Positions 8,805 through 18,252 of a stretch of DNA of 64,000 nucleotides are shown piece after piece. Position 1 is the stretch's first letter. The number at the start of each line of letters is the position of its first letter. Position numbers and translations under genes: made by a program. Location: contig NZ_JAALFG010000001.1 of assembly GCF_011058215.1 (NCBI RefSeq), forward strand, positions 1,307,001 through 1,371,000. The letters run 5' to 3'. The notes under the pieces are model-generated. The model was not told the DNA's origin. It saw only the letters and a program-made list of their open reading frames with translations, and did no database searches. The stretch comes from Devosia aurantiaca (lineage in GTDB: Bacteria > Pseudomonadota > Alphaproteobacteria > Rhizobiales > Devosiaceae).

Positions 8805-10286
8805 TTGTCCAGCCGTATCATTCCCGTCCAGCCTTTCGACTATGTGGTATTTGGTGCCACCGGTGACCTGACCAAGCGCAAGCTCATCCCGGCGCTTTAC
8901 CACCGCTTCAAGGACGGCCAGTTCGACGAGCAGAGCCGCATTATTGGCGCTTCCCGCTCCAAGCTCAGCGAAGCCGAGTTCCAGACGCTGGTGCGCGAAG
9001 CGCTGACCCAGTTTGTCGAAAAAGACTATCAGGACGCTAATATCATCGACCGCTTCGTCGGCATCTGCACCTATGTGCCGGTGGATGCCTCCAAGCCCGA
9101 GGACTCCGGCGATCTCGGCGCTGCCCTGCGTGACGACGCCAAGATCATCCGCGCCTTTTATCTCGCCGTCGCGCCCGACCTTTTCGAGCCCATCGCCGAA
9201 TACCTGGCCGCCAACAATCTTTATCGCCGCGATGCGCGCGTCGTTATCGAGAAGCCGCTCGGCCACGACCTCCTGTCCTCGATGGAGATCAATGACGGCG
9301 TCGCCAAGATCTTCCAGGAAGATCAGGTTTATCGCATCGATCATTACCTCGGCAAAGAAACGGTTCAGAACCTCCTGGCGCTTCGGTTTGCCAATACGCT
9401 GTTCGAGCCGGTCTGGAACTCGGCCCATATCGACCACGTGCAGCTTACCGTGGCCGAAAGCGTCGGCGCCGGCACGCGCGGCTATTACGACGAAAGCGGT
9501 GCCCTCCGCGACATGATCCAGAACCACATGCTGCAGCTGCTCTGCCTTGTGGCCATGGAGCCGCCCGCGTCCGACGACGCCAATGCCCTGCGCGACGAAA
9601 AGCTCAAGGTTTTGCGCGCGCTGCGCCCGATCACCAATGGCGACGTGGTCGGCAAGACGGTGCGCGGCCAGTATCGCGGCGTCAAAGCCGAAACCGCATC
9701 GGTCGCCAGTTACCAGGACGAATTGCCCGACGACAAGAAGGGCAGCCGCACCGAGACTTTTGTGGCCATGAAGGCCGAAATCGAGAACTGGCGCTGGTCC
9801 GGCGTGCCGTTTTACCTGCGAACCGGAAAGCGCATGGCCGAGCGCGTCTCGGAAATCTGCATCCAGTTCAAGCCCATTCCGCACTCGATCTTCGACCATG
9901 CCGAAGGCGCGCCCAAGCCCAACAAGCTGATCATTCGCCTGCAGCCCGACGAGGGCGTCAAGCTCATGATGATGATCAAGGATCCGGGCCCGGGCGGCAT
10001 GCGTCTGCGCGAAGTGCCGCTGAACCTCAGCTTTGCCGAAACCTTCTCCGAGCGGACCCCGGAAGCCTATGAACGCCTGTTGATGGACGTGATCCGCGGC
10101 AGCCAGACGCTGTTCATGCGCCGCGACGAGCTCGAAGCCGCCTGGCGCTGGGTCGATCCGATCCGCGAGGCCTGGGACCGCTCGACCGAAGCGCCGCAGA
10201 CCTATACCGCCGGTACCTGGGGCCCGAGCGGCGCCGTGGCGCTGATCGAACGCGACGGCCGCACCTGGTACGAGGGCGACCTCTGA
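8805..10286 (+). CDS. zwf: Glucose-6-phosphate 1-dehydrogenase
   Basis: Oxidises glucose-6-phosphate to 6-phosphogluconolactone with NAD(P)+, the entry to the Entner-Doudoroff and pentose-phosphate routes. The protein has 493 residues, normal length. Landmarks: Rossmann motif FGATGDLTKRKLIPALY, substrate-binding RIDHYLGKETVQNLL, and the IEKPLGHDL region. The start is a TTG at 8805, preceded by AGGGA. No ATG lies between it and the conserved domain. The stop overlaps the pgl ATG by one base (TGATG), so the pair is translationally coupled. Confidence 0.97.
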   Translation: MSSRIIPVQPFDYVVFGATGDLTKRKLIPALYHRFKDGQFDEQSRIIGASRSKLSEAEFQTLVREALTQFVEKDYQDANIIDRFVGICTYVPVDASKPEDSGDLGAALRDDAKIIRAFYLAVAPDLFEPIAEYLAANNLYRRDARVVIEKPLGHDLLSSMEINDGVAKIFQEDQVYRIDHYLGKETVQNLLALRFANTLFEPVWNSAHIDHVQLTVAESVGAGTRGYYDESGALRDMIQNHMLQLLCLVAMEPPASDDANALRDEKLKVLRALRPITNGDVVGKTVRGQYRGVKAETASVASYQDELPDDKKGSRTETFVAMKAEIENWRWSGVPFYLRTGKRMAERVSEICIQFKPIPHSIFDHAEGAPKPNKLIIRLQPDEGVKLMMMIKDPGPGGMRLREVPLNLSFAETFSERTPEAYERLLMDVIRGSQTLFMRRDELEAAWRWVDPIREAWDRSTEAPQTYTAGTWGPSGAVALIERDGRTWYEGDL

Positions 10287-10981
10287 TGAGCATCGACCGG
10301 CGCAGCTTTGCCGAAAAGGCTACCCTCGCCAAGGAACTGGCAGAGTCCGTGGCCGACCGCATCCGCGCGGCGATCGCCGAGCGCGGCACTGCCGCCATCG
10401 CGGTGAGCGGTGGTTCGACGCCGGGCAAATTCTTCAATGCCCTGGGCAAGACCAAGGACATCGAATGGGACAAGGTCATCGTGACCCTTGTCGATGAGCG
10501 CTGGGTCGACGAAACTTCGGACCGCTCCAACGCGCTTTTGGTCAACGAGAAGATGCTGCAAGGACCCGCGGCTGTCGCCCGCTTCTTCCCGCTTTATTCC
10601 GGCGGCGACGAGCCGACCGACGCCGCCGTCGCCAAGACCAATACGCTCATGGCCAGCCTGCCCAAGCCTTTCGCCGCGGTGATCCTCGGCATGGGCAATG
10701 ACGGCCATACGGCAAGCTTTTTTCCCGGTGGCGACACACTCGACGAGGCGCTAAGCGCCCAGGGCCCGACGCTTGCCATCCGCGCGCCCGGCGCCGGCGA
10801 GCCGCGCATCACCTTTACCCTGCCGCGCCTGCTCGAAACCGATGGCCTCTATTTGCACATAGAAGGCGAGGAAAAGGCTGCGGTGCTGGAGCAAGCCCTG
10901 GGTGAAGGCCCGGTGGCAGACATGCCGATCCGTGCCGTCTTGCGCTCGGATGCGCCGGTGACAGTTTACTGGTGCCCATGA
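10286..10981 (+). CDS. pgl: 6-phosphogluconolactonase
   Basis: Hydrolyses 6-phosphogluconolactone to 6-phosphogluconate (231 residues, NagB/RpiA fold). Visible family motifs are IAVSGGSTPGKFF, TLVDERWVDETSDRSN and the C-terminal ILGMGNDGHTASFFPG. It starts inside the zwf stop codon, and edd follows after a 120-base gap, giving the order zwf-pgl-edd. Confidence 0.96.
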   Translation: MSIDRRSFAEKATLAKELAESVADRIRAAIAERGTAAIAVSGGSTPGKFFNALGKTKDIEWDKVIVTLVDERWVDETSDRSNALLVNEKMLQGPAAVARFFPLYSGGDEPTDAAVAKTNTLMASLPKPFAAVILGMGNDGHTASFFPGGDTLDEALSAQGPTLAIRAPGAGEPRITFTLPRLLETDGLYLHIEGEEKAAVLEQALGEGPVADMPIRAVLRSDAPVTVYWCP

Positions 10982-11101
10982 CCCTCCCGGTGCGGTCCCC
11001 AATCGACCGCGCCGGCCGCTGACTGGGCACCCAATCGACGCAAGGACTACCGCGCCAGCGGCCCCCTTCTGGCGCGCCTTGCCTTTATGGAGAAGTGACC
11101 C

Positions 11102-12918
11102 ATGACCGTCCGTCAGGCCATCCAGGACGTGACCGACCGCATAGCCGCGCGCAGCCGCGACACGCGCCGCGACTACCTCAACCGCCTCGACATCGCCAAG
11201 GAGCAGGGCGTTTATCGCGCAGCACTCTCCTGCGGCAACCTCGCCCACGGATTTGCCGCCTGCTCGCCTTCCGAAAAGGCAGCGCTAGCCGGCAACAAGA
11301 CGCTGAATCTCGGCATCGTCACGAGCTACAACGACATGCTTTCGGCGCATCAGCCCTATCAATTCTATCCCGACATCATCAAGGAAGCGGCGCGCGAGAT
11401 CGGCGCCACGGCCCAGGTCGCCGGCGGCGTACCGGCCATGTGCGATGGCGTGACGCAAGGCCAGCCCGGCATGGACCTGTCGCTGTTCAGCCGCGACGTC
11501 ATCGCCATGTCGACCGCCATTGCGCTGTCGCACAACATGTTCGACGCGGCGGTTTACCTCGGCATTTGCGACAAGATCGTGCCCGGCCTCGTCATCGGCG
11601 CCCTGGCTTTCGGTCACCTGCCGGCGGTCTTCGTGCCCGCCGGGCCCATGCCCTCGGGCCTGCCCAACGATGAAAAGTCCCGCGTCCGCCAGCTCTATAT
11701 GGAAGGCAAGGTCGGCCGCGCCGAACTGCTGGAAGCCGAGTCGAAGTCCTATCATTCGGCCGGCACCTGCACGTTCTACGGCACCGCCAATTCCAACCAG
11801 ATGCTGATGGAAATCATGGGTCTGCATCTCCCCGGCGCCAGCTTCGTCAATCCGGGTACCCCGCTGCGCGACGCACTGACCCGCGAGGCCACCAAGCGCG
11901 CATTGTCGCTAACGAGCCTTGGCAACAATTATACCCCGATCGGGCATGTGCTCGACGAAAAGGCCATCGTCAACGGCCTTGTTGGGCTTCACGCCACCGG
12001 CGGCTCAACCAATCACACCATGCATATCATCGCCATGGCGGCCGCGGCCGGCATCCAGGTGTGACTGGGGGACGACATGAGCGATCTATCCGACGCAACG
12101 CCGCTCCTCGCCCGCGTCTATCCCAATGGCGTTGCCGACGTGAACCACTTCCACGCCGCTGGCGGCATGGGCTTCCTGATCAAGGAGCTGCTCGAAAGCG
12201 GGCACCTCCATGAAGACGTCAAGACCGTCTGGGGCGATGGCTTGTCCAACTACACGGTCGAAGCCAAGCTGCTCGACGACAAGCTGAGCTTCGAACAGTC
12301 ACCCGCAGAGTCGGCGCTGCCCAAGGTCTTGACCTCGACCAAGACCCCGTTCCAGCCGACGGGTGGCCTCAAACTCCTTACCGGCAATCTCGGGCGCTCC
12401 GTCATCAAGGTCTCGGCCGTCAAGCCCGAGCACCGCGTGGTCGAAGCGCGCGCCCGCGTCTTCCATGGGCAGGAAGGTCTGCAGGCTGCGTTCAAGGCGG
12501 GCGAGCTGACCGGCGACGTCATTGCCGTGGTCCGCTTCTCCGGCCCCAAGGCGCTCGGCATGCCGGAGCTGCATAAGCTCACCCCGGCGCTCGGCGTCCT
12601 CCAGGACCGCGGCCACAAGGTGGCTCTCTTGACCGACGGCCGCATGTCCGGCGCATCGGGCAAGGTGCCGGCCGCCATCCACATGACCCCGAAGCGGTCG
12701 ATGGCGGCCCGATCAGCAAGATCCGCGACGGCGATCTCATCCGCCTCGATGCCAATGAAGGCACGCTGACCTTCCTCGGCGACGAAAAGGAATTCTTCAG
12801 CCGCACCCCCGCCACCGAAGACCTCCGCAGCCAACACTTCGGCATGGGCCGCGACCTCTTTGCAGGCTTCAGAAGCCTGGTGGGCGTTGCGGATCGTGGA
12901 GCGAGCGTTTTCAACTAG
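11102..12918 (+). CDS. edd: 6-phosphogluconate dehydratase Edd (in-frame stop plus frameshift)
   Basis: Entner-Doudoroff dehydratase converting 6-phosphogluconate to KDPG, about 605 residues if intact. It belongs to the IlvD/Edd family, with iron-sulfur cysteines in [19 protein letters not shown] and the [13 protein letters not shown] stretch. Two lesions are visible. A TGA at 12062-12064 follows AAAAGIQV, where relatives read on through a T-W-D-D stretch; the local bases are garbled but net in frame. A second break lies in the C run 12687-12690, after which the correct tail ([17 protein letters not shown] ... ASVFN) is in another frame. The ATG at 12077 is internal, not a real start. The start at 11102 follows GGAG at 11090-11093. 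Confidence 0.9.
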
Positions 12919-12933
12919 ACGGCGTTTGATCTC

Positions 12934-12985
12934 CCTTCTCCCTTGCGGGAGAAGGCCCGGAGGGAAAATGAGGGGACTTCCCCTC
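12934..12985. terminator. Paired hairpins between edd and higA
   Basis: Two perfect hairpins lie between the convergent ends of edd and higA. The first has a 9-base stem, CCTTCTCCC (12934-12942) with GGGAGAAGG (12947-12955), and a TTGC loop. The second has a 6-base stem, GAGGGG (12970-12975) with CCCCTC (12980-12985). There is no long T run. It resembles the palindromic intergenic elements common in Hyphomicrobiales and may act as a bidirectional terminator. Confidence 0.55.
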
Positions 12986-12994
12986 TCTACCGGT

Positions 12995-13300
12995 TCAAGC
13001 GGCCGGCAGGACAATCGGCTCGATGGCCCGCAACGCCTCTGCAGCAGCGGCTTCGGCGATGGTCAAGTCGTAGAGGCCCTGCATGTTGATCCAGAATTCC
13101 GGTGTCATGGAAAAGAACCGTCCCAGCCGCAATGCGGTATCCGGTGTGACGCCTGTCTCTTCGCGGACCAGTCGTTCGATACGGGTGCGCGGCACACCAA
13201 GACGGGCAGCGAGGGCATAGGAGGTCAGGCCCAACGGCTCCAGAAGTTCCTCGCGCAGATATTCACCCGGATGAACTGGCGGTGTGATCCTGACGGTCAT
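12995..13300 (-). CDS. higA: HigA-family antitoxin, XRE helix-turn-helix
   Basis: HigA antitoxin of 101 residues, which binds and neutralises HigB and represses its own operon. The N-terminus [20 protein letters not shown] is the family signature, followed by the XRE helix-turn-helix [20 protein letters not shown]. It lies 12 bases after higB in the toxin-first order typical of higBA. The likely binding site is the perfect palindrome ahead of higB at 13619-13647. Confidence 0.92.
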   Translation of the reverse strand: MTVRITPPVHPGEYLREELLEPLGLTSYALAARLGVPRTRIERLVREETGVTPDTALRLGRFFSMTPEFWINMQGLYDLTIAEAAAAEALRAIEPIVLPAA

Positions 13301-13312
13301 CGATACATCCTC

Positions 13313-13594
13313 TCAATGAAAATCCACGATCTCGACATCTTCCGCGCGCCCGTCCGCCCATCTGAAACAGATGCGCCATTGGTCGTTTACGCGGATGGAG
13401 TGTTGACCTGAGCGGTCGCCGGTTAACGCTTCCAGGCGATTACCCGGCGGAACGCGGAGATCACCCAAAGTAGTGGCCGCAGCTAACGATGCCAGCTTGC
13501 GCTGAGCCGATCGAAGGACCTCGCGAGGAAAGCCCTTCGGACACTCTCCCGCCGATACGGCTTGCGCAAATTTGCCTTTGAAAGATGCGATCAC
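13313..13594 (-). CDS. higB: HigB-family toxin (RelE/ParE superfamily)
   Basis: HigB toxin, a ribosome-dependent mRNA endonuclease of the RelE superfamily, 93 residues from the GTG. Family features are IASFKGKFAQ at the start, PPGNRLEALTGDRSGQHSIR in the middle and QWRICFRWADGRAEDVEIVD at the end. The GTG at 13594 aligns with the usual M-I-x-S-F start. An in-frame ATG at 13612 would add six residues and give an almost leaderless transcript from the operator region, so the true start is open. It is co-transcribed with higA. Confidence 0.9.
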   Translation of the reverse strand: MIASFKGKFAQAVSAGECPKGFPREVLRSAQRKLASLAAATTLGDLRVPPGNRLEALTGDRSGQHSIRVNDQWRICFRWADGRAEDVEIVDFH

Positions 13595-13618
13595 GGTCAA
13601 CCCGCAGGCCATTGGATG

Positions 13619-13647
13619 ATATACGTATCACGAGTTGATACGTATAT
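13619..13647. promoter_or_regulatory. Perfect palindrome upstream of higBA, probable HigA operator
   Basis: Perfect 12-base inverted repeat ATATACGTATCA / TGATACGTATAT around a 5-base spacer (CGAGT), placed directly upstream of higB and overlapping the AT-rich promoter position. Its size and location fit a dimeric XRE antitoxin operator. Binding by HigA is an inference. Confidence 0.75.
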
Positions 13648-13655
13648 GCTAGAGG

Positions 13656-14165
13656 CTAGTCGGCTTTGCTCTTCCGTCGCGACACGACGATTTCCTCGAT
13701 CCGCCGTGGCCTTAGTCCCTGCGGGTCGACGCCGACGTCGAATTGACGCGTGACCGGCGTCAGCTTGCCGTGCGAATGGCCGTGGAGGTTGACCGACTTC
13801 TTGCCGATCTGGTTCCAGGTTCGGAATGGGTAGTGGCAGAGGATAAAGAGCTGCTCGTCGATGCGCATTTCCCGGTAGTGCTGAAGGCTGGCCCAGCCTT
13901 TGGCCGCGAGCGTCGGCTCAGGATCGTTGTTGCCGATGATCAGGTGCTTGGTGCCGTGCAGCTGCGCCAGGAGCGCCTCGACCTCTTCGGTCGTGCCTCG
14001 CGCGAAGTCGCCAAGGTGCCAGATTTCGTCCTGGGGCGCGACCAGCGCGTTCCAGTTGGCGATCAGGGCTGCATCGTGTTCCGCCATGTTGGCAAAGGGG
14101 CGGCGGTCAATCTTGAGAACACGGGTGTCGGCAAAGTGCGTGTCGCTGGTGAACCAGAGCGTCAT
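13656..14165 (-). CDS. Metallophosphoesterase family protein
   Basis: Small calcineurin-like phosphoesterase of 169 residues. The metal-ligand motifs occur in order: SDTHFAD at the N-terminus, WHLGDFARG, IIGNNDPEP and NLHGHSHGK. Together they form the two-metal site. It probably acts on a phosphodiester or nucleotide substrate in the cytosol; no signal peptide is present. The ATG at 14165 overlaps the mutL stop (ATGA), so it is coupled to mutL. The longer ORF to 14546 is only mutL read in another frame. Confidence 0.9.
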   Translation of the reverse strand: MTLWFTSDTHFADTRVLKIDRRPFANMAEHDAALIANWNALVAPQDEIWHLGDFARGTTEEVEALLAQLHGTKHLIIGNNDPEPTLAAKGWASLQHYREMRIDEQLFILCHYPFRTWNQIGKKSVNLHGHSHGKLTPVTRQFDVGVDPQGLRPRRIEEIVVSRRKSKAD

Positions 14166-15934
14166 CGGCTGCGCCCGAACAGCCGCTCGATGTCGCCCTT
14201 CTTGAGCTCGACATAGGTCGGGCGGCCGTGAATGCACTGGCCTGAATGGGGCGTGGCTTCCATGTCGCGGAGTAGCGCGTTCATCTCGTCGACGCGAAGC
14301 CGCCGGCCCGAGCGCACCGAGCCATGGCAGGCCATGCGGGCGATGATTGCCTCCATTCGGTCGGAGAGGGCCGCGGTGCTGTCCCATTCGGCAAGGCCAT
14401 CGGCAAGATCGCGGACGAGACCGGCAATGTCGGTCGTGCCAAGAAGGGCAGGAGTCTCGCGCACGGCGATGGCGCGAGGGCCGAAGCGATCGAGGTAAAG
14501 CCCGAAGCGCTCGAGTTCGGGCGCTGCTTCCTCGAGGCGTCCGCAATCTTCTTCGGGCAGCTCGACGATTACAGGGATCAGCTGCCTTTGGCTCGCGACG
14601 GGGCCGGACGCCATCTGCGCCTTGAAGCGCTCATAGACCAATCGTTCGTGGGCTGCGTGCTGGTCAACGAGCAGGAGCCCGCTGCCATTTTGCGCGATGA
14701 TATAGTTGTCGAACATTTGCGTCCGGGCGGTGCCGAGCGGATAGTCGACGACTTCGCCCACCGGCTCGAAGCGCTCGACGCGGGCGCTGGGTTCGGCAAA
14801 ACCCTGAAGCTGTTCGCTTGGCGCGAGGCGGGCGATCGGCGTCGCTTGTGGCTCCCAGGCGCTTCGCGCCGGGGCTTCGGCCATTTCCGGCGCCTTGAAG
14901 GCTTCAATTATGTCTTCGGCGACCGTGGTCGAGGCCTTGAACCCTGCTGCGGCGAGCGCCTGTCCGATCGCGGTGATCACCGCGCCGCGCAGCGCGCCCT
15001 GGTCGCGGAAGCGCAGTTCGGCCTTGGCTGGATGGACGTTGACGTCGACCTCGGTCGGGTCGATGGCGACATAGAGCGAGACGACCGGAAAGCGGTCGCG
15101 GAAGGTGTAGTCGGCATAGGCCGCGCGCACGGCGCCGACCAGCACCTTGTCGCGAACCGAGCGGCCGTTGACGAAATAGAACTGCGATAGCGAATTGGCG
15201 CGGGTATAGGTCGGCAGCCCCGCCATGCCGGCGACGACGATGCCGTGCCGCTGCGTCGCAAGCACGACGGCGTTTTCAACGAAATCGGCGCCCATGACCT
15301 GGCCGAGCCGGGCCTGCAGCGCGCCTTCGCCCACCGAAGGCCAGTTGCTCGCGGTGCGGTCCGTGCCCTCGAGCACGAAATGGACCTGGGGATTGGCCAT
15401 GGCGAGGCGCTTAACCACGTCGGTGATCGCGGCGCCTTCCGCGCGCGCGGATTTGAGAAATTTGCGCCGCGCCGGCACCTGCGCGAAGAGGTCGCGCACT
15501 TCGATGACGGTGCCTCGGTTCATCGCCTGCGGAATGGGGCCGGACCTCCGCCCATTGTCGACGACGACCAGCACCAGCCCGCTTTCGGCATCGGCGGTGC
15601 GCGAGGCTACCGAGAGGCGGGCGACGGACCCGATGGAGGCCAGCGCCTCGCCGCGGAAGCCGAGGGTGCGAATGTCGTCGAGATCGTCCATGCTGAGCTT
15701 GGACGTGGCGTGCCGTTCGACCGACAGCAGCAGATCCTGCCGGTCCATGCCGTGACCGTCATCGCTGATGCGGATCAGGTCCATGCCGCCATTGGCGGTG
15801 GTGACGACGATGCGACGCGCGCCGGCATCGATCGAGTTCTCGACCAGCTCCTTGACGACGCTGGCGGGCCGCTCCACCACTTCGCCGGCGGCGATGCGGT
15901 TGATCAGGTCCTCGGGTAGTTGGCGTATCGGCAA
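14162..15934 (-). CDS. mutL: DNA mismatch repair protein MutL
   Basis: MutL ATPase of 590 residues that links MutS mismatch recognition to strand excision. The N-terminal GHKL domain has LINRIAAGEVVERPASVVKE, DDGHGMD and GFRGEALASI. The C-terminal dimerisation domain has the endonuclease motif DQHAAHERLVYE together with ACHGSVRSG-like and CIHGRPT stretches. It is therefore the nicking type of MutL found in bacteria without MutH. The start is a TTG at 15934, eight bases after GGAGAG. It matches the family start MPIRQLPEDL; the ORF extension to 15985 is not needed. Confidence 0.96.
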   Translation of the reverse strand: MPIRQLPEDLINRIAAGEVVERPASVVKELVENSIDAGARRIVVTTANGGMDLIRISDDGHGMDRQDLLLSVERHATSKLSMDDLDDIRTLGFRGEALASIGSVARLSVASRTADAESGLVLVVVDNGRRSGPIPQAMNRGTVIEVRDLFAQVPARRKFLKSARAEGAAITDVVKRLAMANPQVHFVLEGTDRTASNWPSVGEGALQARLGQVMGADFVENAVVLATQRHGIVVAGMAGLPTYTRANSLSQFYFVNGRSVRDKVLVGAVRAAYADYTFRDRFPVVSLYVAIDPTEVDVNVHPAKAELRFRDQGALRGAVITAIGQALAAAGFKASTTVAEDIIEAFKAPEMAEAPARSAWEPQATPIARLAPSEQLQGFAEPSARVERFEPVGEVVDYPLGTARTQMFDNYIIAQNGSGLLLVDQHAAHERLVYERFKAQMASGPVASQRQLIPVIVELPEEDCGRLEEAAPELERFGLYLDRFGPRAIAVRETPALLGTTDIAGLVRDLADGLAEWDSTAALSDRMEAIIARMACHGSVRSGRRLRVDEMNALLRDMEATPHSGQCIHGRPTYVELKKGDIERLFGRSR

Positions 15935-16028
15935 GGGCGACTCTCCTGGGCCACCAATATAGGGCAGGGGCGGCGCTCTTCCCACTCCGGTGGTTGACCC
16001 ATGCCCGGATTCCCGCTTGAGCTAAAGC

Positions 16029-17737
16029 ATGAGCGTCACCCATCCATCCCCCAAGGCGAGCTGGACCAGCCGCGCCAATGCCCTTTGGGATGTGACGGCG
16101 CATTATTTCTCCATGCCCGGTCTCCTGCTCGGCGCTGTTGCGTTCACCCTGTCGCTCACGCCCTCGCTGCTGCCGCGCACCGAAAGCGTCCAGGGCATCC
16201 TGTCCGGCTGCTGCTTTGCCGTGGGCTATGGCGCCGGCAATCTCGGCCACTGGCTGTGGGGCTTTTTGGGCCTCAAAGTGCCGCCGGGACGCGTTACCCG
16301 CATTCTCGGCGCGCTGGTGGCGCTCCTGGCGCTCGGCCTCGTGCTGCTCGGGCTGAGCTATTCGAGCCTTTGGCAGAACTCCGTGCGCGCCGTCATGGGC
16401 CTGCAGCCGGTCGATGGTTTTCAGCCGCTGGTGATCGCTGCCGTGGCGCTGCCGATCGCGGCGGCGCTGATGGTCTTGGGCAAGCTCCTGGTGACGCTGA
16501 TCCGCCTGGTTTGGCGATGGCTTGCGCCATTGTTGCCGCCGCGTGCGGCTGCGGTCCTCGCCACCGTTCTGGTAGCGATCGTGGTCGGATCGCTGGTCAA
16601 CAATCTCTTCTGGCGCAATGCCCTGCGCGCCGCCGACGCCTTCTACCAAGGCCTCGATGAATTGGTCTCGACCGACCAGGCGCCGCCCGCCCAATGGTAT
16701 GAAAGCGGCAGCAGCCAATCCTTGATCGATTGGGAAACCATCGGCAGCGACGCGCGGCCCTACCTTCGCACCCGCCAAACCGCTGGGGACATCTTAGCGC
16801 TTACGGGCAAGCCCGCCATCGAGCCGCTCCGCACCTATGTCGGCCTGCGCTCGGCGGAGACGCCGGAAGCGCGAGCGGCGCTGGCGCTGGCGGAATTGCA
16901 GCGCATCGGCGCCTTCGAGCGCTCCGTCCTTGTCCTCGTCATGCCGGTGGGCACGGGTTGGGTCGATCCAGCGGGCATCGACACGCTCGAACTGCTGCAT
17001 GGGGGCGATGTCGCCAGCGTTGCCGTGCAATATTCCTATCTCACCAGCGCACTGTCGCTGCTGGTCGAGCCCGAATATGGCGCCGAAACCGGGCAGGCGC
17101 TGTTCAACGCCGTCTATGATTTTTGGACGCAGTTGCCGCGCGATGCGCGCCCGCGCCTCTATCTTTATGGACTGAGCCTCGGCGCCCTCGCATCGCAGAA
17201 CTCGACCACGGTCTACAATGTGCTGGCCGACCCGTTCCAGGGCGCGCTCTGGGCAGGCCCGCCCTTTTCCAGTTCGGTCTGGAGCCGGATGACGGAGGGA
17301 CGCCAGCCCGGCACGCCCTATTGGCTGCCGCGCTTTGGCAACTCCTCCTCTATCCGCTTCATGAACCAGTCCGGCGCCGAGGGCTGGGACACGGTGGCTT
17401 GGGGGCCGATGCGCATCGTATTTCTCCAATATGCCAGCGACCCCATCGTCTTTTTTCCTTTGCCGCGGATTGGCAAACGCCGGCCTGGCTCGATTGGCCG
17501 CGCGGGCCCGACGTCTCGCCGGCGCTCAACTGGTATCCGCTCATCACCTTCCTGCAACTGGCGCTCGACACGGCGCTGGCGCAGACCGCGCCGCTTGGCT
17601 ACGGGCACAATTATGCGCCCGAGCACTATATCGATGCCTGGATGGAGGTAACGCAGCCCGAGGGTTGGACGGATGGGGAGATCGAAGCGCTGAAGGCTGC
17701 GATCGGCACCGAACCTTATGCTGCGGGTGAGCCATGA
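16029..17737 (+). CDS. Membrane alpha/beta-hydrolase family protein (Abhydrolase_9-like, frameshifted)
   Basis: Protein of about 569 residues after correction. The N-terminal ~190 residues hold four to five hydrophobic segments. The C-terminal hydrolase domain has the nucleophile elbow YGLSLGALAS and the preceding VAVQYSYLTS region seen in the Abhydrolase_9 family. The function of that family is poorly known. The frame breaks at the T run 17451-17456. One added T joins DPIVFF to SFAADWQTPAWLDW, and the tail then runs to 17737. That stop overlaps the tadA ATG (ATGA), so the two are coupled. Confidence 0.82.
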
Positions 17738-18177
17738 CCGAAAGCCCGATGGATCTCGCCCTGCGCCTTGCCCAGGAGGCAGCCGATGTCGGCGAGGCGC
17801 CGATCGGCGCCGTGATCATGGAAGGCACGCGCATCCTTGCCGCTGAACGCAACCGCATGCAGGCGCTGCGCGACCCGACGGCGCATGCCGAAATGCTGGC
17901 CATCCGCGCGGCCTTGGCGGCACGCAATACCGGCCGCCTCGATGGCTGCGACCTCTATGTAACGCTCGAGCCTTGCGCCATGTGCGCAGGCGCCATCGCC
18001 CACACCCGCCTGCGCCGCGTTTACTTTGCCGCCGAGGACATCAAGGCCGGCGCCGTCGAAAACGGCATCCGCTTGTTTGATCAACCCACGTGTCACCACC
18101 ACCCGGAGGTGATTAGCGGGGTGTCCGCGGGCAGGGCAGAGGCGATGCTGACGGCGTTTTTCAGGAAGCTGCGGTAA
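17734..18177 (+). CDS. tadA: tRNA-specific adenosine deaminase TadA
   Basis: Zinc-dependent deaminase of 147 residues that converts A34 to inosine in tRNA-Arg(ACG). The catalytic motifs are HAEMLAIRAA (zinc histidine and catalytic glutamate) and EPCAMCAGAIAHTRL (two zinc cysteines), as in TadA. The start overlaps the stop of the hydrolase gene upstream. A palindromic element follows the stop. Confidence 0.95.
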   Translation: MTESPMDLALRLAQEAADVGEAPIGAVIMEGTRILAAERNRMQALRDPTAHAEMLAIRAALAARNTGRLDGCDLYVTLEPCAMCAGAIAHTRLRRVYFAAEDIKAGAVENGIRLFDQPTCHHHPEVISGVSAGRAEAMLTAFFRKLR

Positions 18178-18251
18178 GGCCCCTCACCCGCCGCTTTGCG
18201 GCGACCTCTCCCCGAAGGGAGAGGTCGGCCGAAGGCCGGATAAGGGGGGCC
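18178..18251. repeat. Palindromic intergenic element between tadA and the M81 peptidase gene
   Basis: Extends from the tadA stop to the end of the convergent M81 gene. The core is a perfect 10-base stem, GACCTCTCCC (18203-18212) and GGGAGAGGTC (18217-18226), with a CGAA loop. An outer imperfect pair GGCCCCT / AGGGGGGCC encloses it. It belongs to the palindromic intergenic repeats common in Hyphomicrobiales and probably ends transcription in both directions. Confidence 0.7.
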
Positions 18252-18252
18252 T

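Noticed and set aside
8790..9899. Long minus-strand ORF across zwf
   Set aside because: Shadow of zwf; zwf has all expected motifs on the plus strand.
12077..12769. Separate gene starting at 12077 after the edd stop
   Set aside because: It is in the same frame as the first part of edd and encodes the middle of the same enzyme; the ATG is an internal methionine.
14324..15190. Long plus-strand ORF across mutL
   Set aside because: Antisense shadow in high-GC DNA; codon pattern follows the mutL frame and the product resembles no family I know.
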